A DNA stretch of 64,000 bases from Leptospira yanagawae serovar Saopaulo str. Sao Paulo = ATCC 700523 (GTDB lineage Bacteria; Spirochaetota; Leptospiria; Leptospirales; Leptospiraceae), in the NCBI RefSeq assembly GCF_000332475.2, contig NZ_AOGX02000015.1:868001-932000 (forward strand), given 5' to 3'. This document shows, piece by piece, positions 20,050 to 28,815 of the stretch. Under the pieces are notes generated by a model. The model saw only the letters and a program-made list of their open reading frames with translations. It was not told where the DNA came from and ran no database searches. Position 1 is the stretch's first letter. Each line of letters begins with the position of its first letter. Position numbers and translations under genes: made by a program.

Positions 20050-22110
20050 TCAATCGGATGATCCCTCAATCGCACTTTTGCTCTTTACAATATTTTTGTA
20101 TGTCTGCAACAAATCTTCGATATAAAAAGGTTTACTGATGAAGCCATCCATACCCACTTCAGAGCACTTTTCTTTGTGTTCGTCTAAGACGTGAGCAGTG
20201 ACTGCGATGATGATGGATTTTTTTTCTTTAGAAGTTTCCATTTCTCTTATCTTTAACGTGGCTTCGAACCCATCCATGACGGGCATTTCACAATCCATCA
20301 AAATCAAATCATAATGTTTTTGTTTGGCCAATTCAACTGCAACTTTACCATTTTCTGCTAAATCAAATTTGATGTGTTGTTTTTTCAGTAACCCACCAAT
20401 CACTTTTTGGTTTAAAACATTATCTTCTACAACAAGGAAAGTTTGGTTCAAAAAGAGTTCATTTTGGTGATCTTCCTCTAAAGGATACTTTTCCTTCTTT
20501 TCTAAATGATTTGGTTTATCTTTTTGATCGGCCACTAAAAGAGGTAAGAGGCACCAAAAGGTGCTGCCAACATTTTGCACACTTTCGACACCTATGTTTC
20601 CACCAAGTAGTTTTACCAAACGTTCCGAAATCGCTAATCCAAGTCCAGTTCCACCATACTTACGTGAGGTGGACGTATCAACTTGGGAAAATTTTTGGAA
20701 TAGGGAAGGAAGTTTGTCTGGGGAGATTCCAATGCCAGAATCCTTGATTTCAAACAAAAGGGAGTTCCCTTTTTTGCTAATGATCAAACTGACAAAACCA
20801 GTTTCTGTAAATTTAATCGCATTTCCAATCAGATTGAACAAAATTTGGCGGATACGTCCTGGATCAGAGAGTATTTCCTCTGGCACATCCGAATGTATGG
20901 TATACGTAAATTCTAAATTTTTAGTACTCGCTTCAATGTGAAAAAGATCAAAGATTTCTTTGACCAAGTTTTGCAATTGGAAAGGGATAGTTTCAATTGC
21001 CAGTTTTCCCGCATCAATTTTAGAAAAATCTAATATATCATTTAAAATATTTAAGAGGGCTTTGCCGGCATCTGCGATTGTTTTAATTTAAGACTTTTGT
21101 TCTTCATCTAATTCGGTTTTAAAAAGAATTTGAGTGATTCCGATCTCTCCATTTAAAGGTGTCCTGATTTCATGGCTCATGGATGCCAAAAATTCCGATT
21201 TGGCACGACTTGCCATTTCTTTCTCTTCGTATAACTCCTGTAATCTTTTTTGCGTAGTGTTCAAACTACTCAAAATTGATTTTGTATTCTTTGTTGGATA
21301 AATTTCTCCTGTGAATTTACCTTCTCCTAATAAAGAAATCCTACGAAATACTTCATCCACACTTCCTCCCATAATCGAAACAAGAGATCTATGTGTTAAA
21401 TACAAACTAAATCCAAATATGATTCCTGAAAAAATAAGTATGCTTCGAAGGAAAAAAACTTTTTCTTTGGCATCTAAGATAGCCTTGGTTGTTCTATCGT
21501 CCAATTGATGGTACAAATCATTGATCGGCTTCATAATCTCTGCTTTGCATTTTAGATATTGGTCATCAAATAAAATTTGTACAGCTTTAGGATTGGGTTT
21601 GCCTGTTTTTAATTCCAAATCAATTAGTGCCATCGATTCGAATTCAATTTTAGTCAGTTCATCAGACTTTTCTTTTGACAAAGATAATAAAGCATAATCG
21701 GATTCTAAAAATTCGGCCTGTTTCATGGCGTCATAAATGCTAATTTTATCTCCATCTTCAGAAGGAGGAAGGAGCTCATCTGCTATGACCAAATCCCAAT
21801 AGGCGTAATCATAATCTTTTGGACGTGCGATCTTTCCATTTCGAATTTCTAAAATTCTTTTGAAGTAAAGTTTGTACTTAGTTTCCTTTTGGATCGAATA
21901 CAATCTTACCAAATTTGTGAGTTGGTCAGACGACTGTCGGAGTTCATTTGCAATTTGAAGTGATCGGTGCCTGTTCTCTTCCGCAGCATTAATTTTACGT
22001 TCGCTTGCTGTATAAAAAGTGAAGGCGATGCTTACAAAAATGAATAAAATAAAGTTGGTCAGAAGGTAAGGAAACAAACTTCCTTTTGGCGACGAAACTG
22101 TATCCAACAT
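20050..22110 (-). pseudogene. Hybrid sensor histidine kinase with internal ochre stop
   Basis: One frame runs the full length, broken only by TAA at 21088-21090 on the minus strand. Upstream part (340 residues): membrane helix, extracellular helical sensor region, second helix, then the dimerisation motif [20 protein letters not shown]. After the stop the same domain continues IKTIADAGKALLNILNDILD, exactly where relatives usually have a Tyr (QxSYIxTI), so a Tyr codon has become TAA. The ATPase domain (GNAIKFTETG, DSGIGIS, GTGLGLAISERLVKLLGG) and a receiver domain with phospho-Asp in YDLILMDCEMPVMDG follow. GVIGM, usual after HEIRTPLN, is GEIGI here. The downstream half may start at Met 20976 and make ATPase plus receiver without phosphoacceptor His. 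Confidence 0.78.
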
Positions 22111-22335
22111 GGCGATAGTTTACATAGATTAGAAAAGTAGTAAAGGAGAATATTCGTTGTGGAAAGGGAATTCCGAAAACGAAGGGAAGAATTAATCCTA
22201 AAGCAAAGAGTAATTTTTACCTAAGGATCAAAATACAGAAATCATCGCTTAGGCTGTTCCAATCAAACTAGGGGAAAAAAATTGCCAATTTTTTAAGCAG
22301 TGAAATTTGTTATTTCTACTAGGATTCTTTCTGTT

Positions 22336-23004
22336 TTACGACTTCCCTTCCATATAAGCTTGTAATTCTTGTTGGAGTCCCTCTGGTAAACTTAAACCCC
22401 TTGCCCTAATCCTTTCATTGTATTTGTTAAAAGACATTCTATGTTGGTTGGTGTTTAAATACCCTTCCAAAGCTTCCGATGCCCAAGGAATGATCTCTTT
22501 TACAAAATCATGATTTTCTTCTAATTGGTCACAAAAAGGAATGAAAAGGGGACGATTGACAGGCCTTCCTATGTTTCGATAAAATAATAAACAATAAAGT
22601 GTTTCGTCTCCCAAAACTGATTCGGTTCGAATTTTTTCTTCTACATATTTGAGATTGATTGCATCTAAATAATCAATATTAAATGATTCAGGTGCCAATC
22701 GTTTTGTGACATACTTAGAGATTTCTGTTTTAACAAAAGTTAGATTGTTGCAGTGAGAAGGACAAGTGCCTTGGTCTTTGTGAAGGTCACATTCTAACAA
22801 TAAAATGCAATCTACATCTGAAGTAGGATCCACAATTCCAAAATTGATGGATCCTAGAAGTTCGAGGGCTACTTCATAACCTTTTCTGGATAGTTCTTGT
22901 GTTGCCAAACGAAAGGCTTGCATACGTTTGAGGGCATACTTGGTATCATAATTTCTGTATTTATTTTTGAGAACAAGATACCTTTCGACTATATTTTTGG
23001 ACAT
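22336..23004 (-). CDS. Nucleotidyltransferase-fold protein
   Basis: A 222-residue protein with the Pol-beta nucleotidyltransferase motif LLGSINFGIVDPTSDVDCIL (GS ... DxD). A Cys/His cluster (CDLHKDQGTCPSHC) just after it may hold zinc. A later acidic segment (NIDYLDAI) could supply the third aspartate. Substrate and role are unknown. The gene is isolated; 225 bp of gene-free sequence (22111-22335) separates it from the kinase, with nothing recognisable. Confidence 0.5.
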   Translation of the reverse strand: MSKNIVERYLVLKNKYRNYDTKYALKRMQAFRLATQELSRKGYEVALELLGSINFGIVDPTSDVDCILLLECDLHKDQGTCPSHCNNLTFVKTEISKYVTKRLAPESFNIDYLDAINLKYVEEKIRTESVLGDETLYCLLFYRNIGRPVNRPLFIPFCDQLEENHDFVKEIIPWASEALEGYLNTNQHRMSFNKYNERIRARGLSLPEGLQQELQAYMEGKS

Positions 23005-23128
23005 GGTGATTTGCCGAATGAGTTTGGGATTGAATTTTAGTGAACGCCATTTGTCTTAAGAATACAACACCTTTTGTATTGGGAATTTTGAAATTTCGCC
23101 GATAATTCAGAACAGGAAGGAATGGAAT

Positions 23129-25162
23129 TTGTTGTCACAGAACTTGGTCAATCTGGTCTCTAGAAAAAATAAATCCAAGTTCACCATGGTTTTCTTATTT
23201 GCTTTGGTCCAAATGGCTCTCTTTGCAGGTGAGGAAGACCGAAGAAATCCACTTTCGGGTTTGTACCTTTCTCCTTTGCAGGTCATTTCCTTGGAGGAAG
23301 TCAAATCCCTCGACACAGAAAAACGCATCACCATTGATGAAGATTCTGGAATTGCCCTTCGTGATGAACCAAAACCTGTTGATCCGAATGCTCCCGATGT
23401 GCCAGTAGTGCCTGGAGCTGATCTTCCAGTCGATCCTGGACAAGAAACAGGTCCTAAAAATTTAGAAACTAAGATCCGTGAGGCGGAGGGATTACTCAAA
23501 CGGTATTACAGCCAGTTCATTGAAGAAAAAAGGATTTGGGAAGACCGAGAAAAAGGAAATGTTTATAATTCTCGAACGGAGATGAATGACATTCGTTTAT
23601 TACTTTGGCAAAGCACTCACAAACATACAGAAACATTTATTGTCCGTGATTCTCCACTTCTTTATTACCTTCACACAAAACTTGCGAAGCTTTATGTAGA
23701 GTCGGAAAAGTTTGCCCCAGCACTTAGGCATTACCTAGCGGCATTTCGTTACCATCCGTTAGAGATGACAGAAGAGGGATATCGAACAGGAGAATGGCAA
23801 AAAGAAGACTTACTTGGATATGATGAAAGTGCAGCCAAAGAACATGAGAGATTGTATAAAGAGTGGATCCAAGCTGAACAAAATTTCAAAAAAGCAAAAG
23901 ATGCCATTCATATCAAAGAAAGTAATTGGATTCGAGAAGGAAAAAAACTATCGGATTTGAAACTACAATCAAACCAATGGAACGAAGAAGTACTTAGGTT
24001 AGATGGTGTTAGAAAAAAAGCAAAATCGGATTATGAAGATTCTTATAATAAAAGGTATTTGGTTTATTTAAACAAAAGAAAACAAATTGAATCAAATGAT
24101 TTATATGCATTTGCCAATGTTGTTAAAAAACTAGAAGATGATAACAAAGAAAGATTAAAAATTGTAAACAAATTGGGTACAGCGGGAAAGGGAATTTATG
24201 TACTCTTTGACTACAAACGAAATACTGATTTTTTTGCGTATGAACTGATTTTAGAGCGAGCTTATCGAATTTGGAATGAAAATCCAAATGTTTTGAATGA
24301 TATCGCTGAACAATACAGACAAGATGGGAAAAAAGAGAAGGCAGCCGATTTTTACGAAAAAACTTTGAATGAGTATTTAAAAAATCCTAATCCAACGGCT
24401 GAAGAAAAAGAAAAAATCATCAAAGCAAACTTACGTTTAGCAACGATTAATGCCGATTTAAAACGAAATATTTTGGCGGGAAATTATTATGAAACATTTT
24501 TTCGTTTGAGTGCAGACAATCCTGAAAAAACAAGAGTTTCCTATGAAATTGGAGTGTTTTTCAACCAAAAGATAGGTGATCCAGAAAGAGGATCAAACTT
24601 CCTTGAGTATTGGTTGGATAAAAATAGTAAAGATTGGAATCCATCCCTTTTGGATGAGACTGGTGTTCCCGAAATGGAAGCCATTGCTTATTTTTATCTC
24701 AGTAAAAAAGATAAAAAACAAAAAAAATATGAATTAGAACAAAACAAGTTAAACATCGCACTCATGCAATGGAAAAAAATTGATGAGAAACTTATTTTAG
24801 CTGAAAAAGAAAGAATGGAGTTGATTGAGAAAAAACAAACTCTCAAAAAAGACCTAATGGTTACAACTCTCGATGATGTATTGTCTCAATACCGTTTGAT
24901 GGATTTAAAAATTGAAGACCAGGAAGCAGTGATTCGAGTTTTAGAAACCAAACGAAACAAAATCCCGTTAATTAAAATCTTATTTCGATTAGGTGTCCTT
25001 TCCGAAGAAAACAGGGATTTTAAAAGAGCACAAGAATACTATGAATTTGTGATTAAAGAAGGTGGTGAAACAGAGGTGCGTGTAGCATTAAAAGAATTGG
25101 AAAGGATTAAACGTATTTTAGAAACGGGTAACATCCAACCTCCCATCAACGAGAGTATTTGA
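23129..25162 (+). CDS. Large TPR-like periplasmic or outer-membrane protein
   Basis: A 677-residue protein. TTG 23129 lies 8-9 bases after AGGAAGG, a good ribosome-binding site; ATG 23186 would also give a signal peptide (MVFLFALVQMALFA before GEEDRR). A Pro/Asp-rich linker (about residues 85-110) is followed by helical repeats with TPR-like character (FAPALRHYLAAFRYHPLEM, KEKAADFYEKTLNEYLKNP) and a long lysine-rich coiled coil. No enzyme motif is visible. Likely a scaffold in the envelope, inferred. Its end overlaps the convergent lipoprotein gene by 17 bp. Confidence 0.6.
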   Translation: MLSQNLVNLVSRKNKSKFTMVFLFALVQMALFAGEEDRRNPLSGLYLSPLQVISLEEVKSLDTEKRITIDEDSGIALRDEPKPVDPNAPDVPVVPGADLPVDPGQETGPKNLETKIREAEGLLKRYYSQFIEEKRIWEDREKGNVYNSRTEMNDIRLLLWQSTHKHTETFIVRDSPLLYYLHTKLAKLYVESEKFAPALRHYLAAFRYHPLEMTEEGYRTGEWQKEDLLGYDESAAKEHERLYKEWIQAEQNFKKAKDAIHIKESNWIREGKKLSDLKLQSNQWNEEVLRLDGVRKKAKSDYEDSYNKRYLVYLNKRKQIESNDLYAFANVVKKLEDDNKERLKIVNKLGTAGKGIYVLFDYKRNTDFFAYELILERAYRIWNENPNVLNDIAEQYRQDGKKEKAADFYEKTLNEYLKNPNPTAEEKEKIIKANLRLATINADLKRNILAGNYYETFFRLSADNPEKTRVSYEIGVFFNQKIGDPERGSNFLEYWLDKNSKDWNPSLLDETGVPEMEAIAYFYLSKKDKKQKKYELEQNKLNIALMQWKKIDEKLILAEKERMELIEKKQTLKKDLMVTTLDDVLSQYRLMDLKIEDQEAVIRVLETKRNKIPLIKILFRLGVLSEENRDFKRAQEYYEFVIKEGGETEVRVALKELERIKRILETGNIQPPINESI

Positions 25163-25721
25163 TGATTTCATCAGTTTGATCACCAGCTAATTCTTGTTCT
25201 AAATTTTCTTGTGTATAACCTTCGTCCGGTAAAACACGAAACTTCACTTCATCTACCGTGTCCCCCTCGTATACTATTTTAATCAAATATTCTCCCGTAC
25301 GTAGAAGAGAAAATTCATCTCGTATAGCAAGAGTGTCTGGTTCTACTCGTTTCTTTTTGATATCAATTTCCACAAAATCCAATTCATAACGATTGAGTGA
25401 GATATGGAAATCAGTTTCGAGGCCAGGATTTCTTGAAAATTGGTAAACATAATGAATGGTATCAGTTGGTGAAAAGATAAGGTCATCACGCATCATTTTA
25501 TAATCGGTGATGGTTTGGATGTGTTTTTCTAAGATATCCATTTCTTCCATTTTCGTTGTGGTCCAACCGAATTCTCCTTTGGGTACACCACATTGAATGA
25601 AAAATAACAATAGTAATACGAAGAGAATTGGTTTTAAAGAATTCTGTAAAAAGATAGGAAAGGATAATAATAGAAACTTCTTGGACGAATTCTGTCTCAT
25701 CTTACTTAAAGTTTCGTCCAA
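25146..25721 (-). CDS. Lipoprotein, last gene of the pgs cluster
   Basis: A 191-residue protein with a long basic leader and a hydrophobic stretch ending LLLLFFIQC, giving a probable lipidated Cys at residue 44. The mature part is beta-rich (DTIHYVYQFSRNPGLETDFH, GEYLIKIVYEGDTVDEVKF). No family is recognised. A shorter start at the internal Met (MRQNSSKK) is possible. It lies 31 bp downstream of the small membrane protein and in line with pgsBCW, so it is likely an accessory protein of that polymer system; that is inference from position only. Confidence 0.5.
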   Translation of the reverse strand: MDETLSKMRQNSSKKFLLLSFPIFLQNSLKPILFVLLLLFFIQCGVPKGEFGWTTTKMEEMDILEKHIQTITDYKMMRDDLIFSPTDTIHYVYQFSRNPGLETDFHISLNRYELDFVEIDIKKKRVEPDTLAIRDEFSLLRTGEYLIKIVYEGDTVDEVKFRVLPDEGYTQENLEQELAGDQTDEIIKYSR

Positions 25722-25752
25722 ACTTTCGAAATTCCTCTTTCGAAATTAAGGT

Positions 25753-25941
25753 TTATTCGATAATTTTTCCGCGGTCTGAGATGTCTTTTTCTTTGGATTT
25801 GGGTCTGTAGGGATTGTTTCGTAAATCTTCTCTTGGGTTTTTGCCAAATTCTTCCGCTATTTTTGCGGGTAGGATTAAAATGCGACTCACCCAGCGGAGT
25901 AATAAAAACAGTAAAATCGATAAAACGATGATTTTTGCCAT
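25753..25941 (-). CDS. Small single-helix membrane protein in pgs cluster
   Basis: A 62-residue protein: one hydrophobic helix (MAKIIVLSILLFLLLRWVSR) then a charged cytoplasmic tail rich in Lys, Arg, Asn and Pro (EDLRNNPYRPKSKEKDISDR). This layout resembles the DUF4834 type of small membrane proteins. It begins 6 bp after the pgsW stop, so it is probably co-translated. In some poly-gamma-glutamate operons a small membrane peptide (PgsE/CapE) is required; whether this one is equivalent cannot be told from sequence. Confidence 0.5.
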   Translation of the reverse strand: MAKIIVLSILLFLLLRWVSRILILPAKIAEEFGKNPREDLRNNPYRPKSKEKDISDRGKIIE

Positions 25942-25947
25942 TTGGAA

Positions 25948-27081
25948 TTACCTGGAACGTAAGGTTTTAGGTAGGTAGCGGTCATCTTCATTTTCACCCC
26001 AACCAAGCCTCGTAACACCATACAATCCGATGAGTAAAAAAAGGAAAACAGAAACATAAAGGATTGGGTTGTATTCTTCGGAATAAAATACCTTACCCTC
26101 CCCTGGTTTCGGAATTTTTTTCGGAGATAAAGGTAGGCCATAACGTTTTGCAAGGGACTCAATTTGGATGAAATTGATCACAGGTGTTTCTCGTTCTAAA
26201 AAGGATTTGATGACCGAATTTGGTATCAAAACTTCTTCGGGAAGATCGGTGATCAGTCCATTTTTGAAAACTTGTTTGCCAAGGCTTGTACCAAGGATCG
26301 TAGTCCCTCCACCTACATTAATGAAAAGTTTGATGGGTTTACCTTGCGATAATTCATCATAGTACTTCATTCGTTTTTCAATTGAGTCTTCAAAGTGAAT
26401 TGGATCTAAAAGTTTCACATTGTTTCGCTTCAATGCGCGTATTAACAGGTCTTTGCCTTCTTTTGATGTTCCAGCTGCTTTGTCTTGGATCCCACCGAGA
26501 GAGGCGTAACTGGAACGAAAGGAAAAAATTCCAGACGATTCCAATTCTTTTTCCATATCCAACCATAACATCTGTGGATGATTGGCACCAAATTGAGAGG
26601 CAGAAGCACTGGAGATAATAATTGGTTTTAATTTTAATGTATCGATTGCGGCAAACAAACAAATGTTTAATGCAGGAAAGGAACCTGAGATGGCTACAGC
26701 GACTGTATCACCTTCTTCAACTTTTGCTTTTTTTAAAAATTGTACCATTACGGCCGCAAAATTTGGATTAATCGATGTTTGTTTGGCTGGTAAAGAGCCG
26801 CTATTACTTGTGACTGGAGTCAGAAACTCTCCGATGAGTCCTGAATTGGAAGGATCAAATTCTTTATAATCAGGTTTTTTATGTTTTAATAATTCGGGTT
26901 TTAAAATTTGAAATCCACGTTCCGCAAGTTTTGCAGCATGTAATTTTTTTTTGAAGTATGATTGTTCTTTTTTTACCTTACATGATTCAATGAGGAGTAA
27001 ACCCAATACACCAAGGATGGCGAGTAAAAATAATGCAATTCGCGAATGTTTCCAAGGTGACCAATAAATTTTTGTCATCAT
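25948..27081 (-). CDS. pgsW: Poly-gamma-glutamate system protein PgsW-like
   Basis: A 377-residue membrane protein with an N-terminal helix (IALFLLAILGVLGLLLIESC), a soluble domain, and a second helix near the C-terminus (PILYVSVFLFLLIGLYGV). Segments such as VAVAISGSFPALNICLFAAI, SSASASQFGANHPQMLWLDM and FINVGGGTTILGTSLGKQVF fit the PgsW-type component seen in Gram-negative poly-gamma-glutamate clusters without a PgsA/CapA gene. Start and pgsC stop overlap by 4 bp (ATGA), supporting translational coupling. The name rests on both the sequence pattern and the pgsB/pgsC context. Confidence 0.7.
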   Translation of the reverse strand: MMTKIYWSPWKHSRIALFLLAILGVLGLLLIESCKVKKEQSYFKKKLHAAKLAERGFQILKPELLKHKKPDYKEFDPSNSGLIGEFLTPVTSNSGSLPAKQTSINPNFAAVMVQFLKKAKVEEGDTVAVAISGSFPALNICLFAAIDTLKLKPIIISSASASQFGANHPQMLWLDMEKELESSGIFSFRSSYASLGGIQDKAAGTSKEGKDLLIRALKRNNVKLLDPIHFEDSIEKRMKYYDELSQGKPIKLFINVGGGTTILGTSLGKQVFKNGLITDLPEEVLIPNSVIKSFLERETPVINFIQIESLAKRYGLPLSPKKIPKPGEGKVFYSEEYNPILYVSVFLFLLIGLYGVTRLGWGENEDDRYLPKTLRSR

Positions 27082-27542
27082 AAGGTTTCTAACTCATTTC
27101 CCAATAAGAAAATCAAAAGGATTTTGACAAAAACGGCCGCAAGGATTAGGACAGATGTTGTTTCTAAAACACCTTGCCTTTCATACCATATCGCGATTAA
27201 ACCTGGTATGATAAATCCAATACCTCTTACCTCTGCAAGATATGTTAATTCTATATCTGGTAAAATTTGATAATTGAGTAAATATCCAAAAAAATAACCA
27301 AGTAACAAGATAAAGACGATTTTTCTTTTCCCGAAAATCATTAGGAAATGTGAAAGTATTTCCACACAGATAAAGGATAAAAAAGCAATAAAAAAAGTAA
27401 GTGCTATATTTTTGGGATGATTGAGTGACAAAGCCAAATAACCGGGTACAACAAGCCCTGTCCCTAAGATACCAAAAAGTTCGGAGAATACCAAGCTGAT
27501 TACCAAACTAAGTCCGATTGACAAAGGAAGAATTTCATTCAT
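27078..27542 (-). CDS. pgsC: Poly-gamma-glutamate synthase membrane subunit PgsC/CapC
   Basis: A 154-residue integral membrane protein with four to five helices. The opening SIGLSLVISLVFSELFGILG, followed by GTGLVVPGYLAL and later RGIGFIIPGLIAIW, is the repeated pattern of PgsC/CapC. It forms the membrane part of the synthase with PgsB. Its start overlaps the end of pgsB by 8 bp and its end overlaps pgsW by 4 bp. Confidence 0.85.
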   Translation of the reverse strand: MNEILPLSIGLSLVISLVFSELFGILGTGLVVPGYLALSLNHPKNIALTFFIAFLSFICVEILSHFLMIFGKRKIVFILLLGYFFGYLLNYQILPDIELTYLAEVRGIGFIIPGLIAIWYERQGVLETTSVLILAAVFVKILLIFLLGNELETL

Positions 27543-28731
27543 AAATTTGTTCCGACCTATTTTTTAGATATAAAGACAAATCCATTCCCAGTCCTACAAT
27601 ATTTCCAATACCAAAAACTAACGCTTGTTTTGGTAAAATTGCGAGAAGTGATTCAAAGATAACATCCAAATTCATATGTTCCCAAACATAAATTGGGACA
27701 TCCACTTGTGAATACGTTTTTAAGTATTGGAACGCTAAAGAAGTTGATGAACCGATAAGAATGACTGCATCATAACCTTCCCAGTTGGCAAACTCTTTTG
27801 TCAGTTGTTTTGTGCGTTCCGGTCGATCATCCCTTGTATGAAACAAAATAAAACGTTTTTGGAATGAAACATATCGTTTGGTAATGGAATTCCAAATGAG
27901 TTTTGTGCTATTCGGATCGTTTGCTGCCATTGCATTCACATAAATGAATTCCTTCCCAAAAAAATGAATGGGTAAAACCGTAAGTGCTCCTGGATCAGGT
28001 GTGACTTTCCACATAGCTTCTAACGCATTTTTACGATCCACACCTAATAGTTCACAAACTTTCAGAGCCATACATACATTTTCTTTGTGTTCCCAATAGG
28101 GAAACTTTAGAATTTCTTCGTCGGTGATTGTGTTAATTTCTTTTTCTTCAATGAAAATTGGATTTGTATTTCTGTCCTTACAGGCATGTAAAATTTCATT
28201 GGGGAATTCATTTGGTCCAACAACAAGTGTACCAGAAATAGGAGTCGCAGATAACAATGTTTTGGCGACATCAATGAGCTCAGGTCCCATAACTTCCAAA
28301 TGGTCCTCACGTATATTTGTGATCACTCCAATATCAGAATGTAAAATTTGCCCTTCGCTTGCCCATTGGTATCTTGGTTCCAAAGCCATACATTCTAAAA
28401 CAACAATATCTGCTTTTGCGTCTCTCGCTTTCCTTAAGATTTTGATTTGTTCGAGAATGGATGGTTTTCCAAAACGCGAAATCGATGTTTCCGAACCATC
28501 GGGAAAAATCATTCGTGCTAAAGTACCTGTTGTTTTTGCAAATACTGAATATCCTTTGGAAGATAATCCAGCTCTGATCAATCTGGTGACACTGGATTTC
28601 CCCCTCGTTCCATTGACATGGATTCGATGTTTGAATTTCTTTAACGTTCGTTTGTGTAGAATCACCTCGATGGTATAATAGAAAACCAAAACCAAAAGGA
28701 TCAGAAAAAATAAAGTGGCGTTTGGTTTCAT
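27535..28731 (-). CDS. pgsB: Poly-gamma-glutamate synthase ligase PgsB/CapB
   Basis: A 398-residue ATP-dependent amide ligase related to Mur ligases. An N-terminal helix (LFFLILLVLVFYYTIEVIL) anchors it; the P-loop is HVNGTRGKSSVTRL, followed by AKTTGTLARMIFPDGSE, DIVVLECMAL and the conserved VITNIREDHLEVMG. These match PgsB/CapB, which polymerises glutamate through its gamma carboxyl. The gene heads a five-gene minus-strand operon and faces the SpoIIE phosphatase gene across an 84-bp gap holding both promoters. Confidence 0.9.
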   Translation of the reverse strand: MKPNATLFFLILLVLVFYYTIEVILHKRTLKKFKHRIHVNGTRGKSSVTRLIRAGLSSKGYSVFAKTTGTLARMIFPDGSETSISRFGKPSILEQIKILRKARDAKADIVVLECMALEPRYQWASEGQILHSDIGVITNIREDHLEVMGPELIDVAKTLLSATPISGTLVVGPNEFPNEILHACKDRNTNPIFIEEKEINTITDEEILKFPYWEHKENVCMALKVCELLGVDRKNALEAMWKVTPDPGALTVLPIHFFGKEFIYVNAMAANDPNSTKLIWNSITKRYVSFQKRFILFHTRDDRPERTKQLTKEFANWEGYDAVILIGSSTSLAFQYLKTYSQVDVPIYVWEHMNLDVIFESLLAILPKQALVFGIGNIVGLGMDLSLYLKNRSEQIYE

Positions 28732-28815
28732 TTGAAAAATTCCAGATGATACATTTCCTTCAAAGGAATGTCATTTGATTGTAACGTAAATTTGCGAAGA
28801 TGCACGTAGTTTTCT

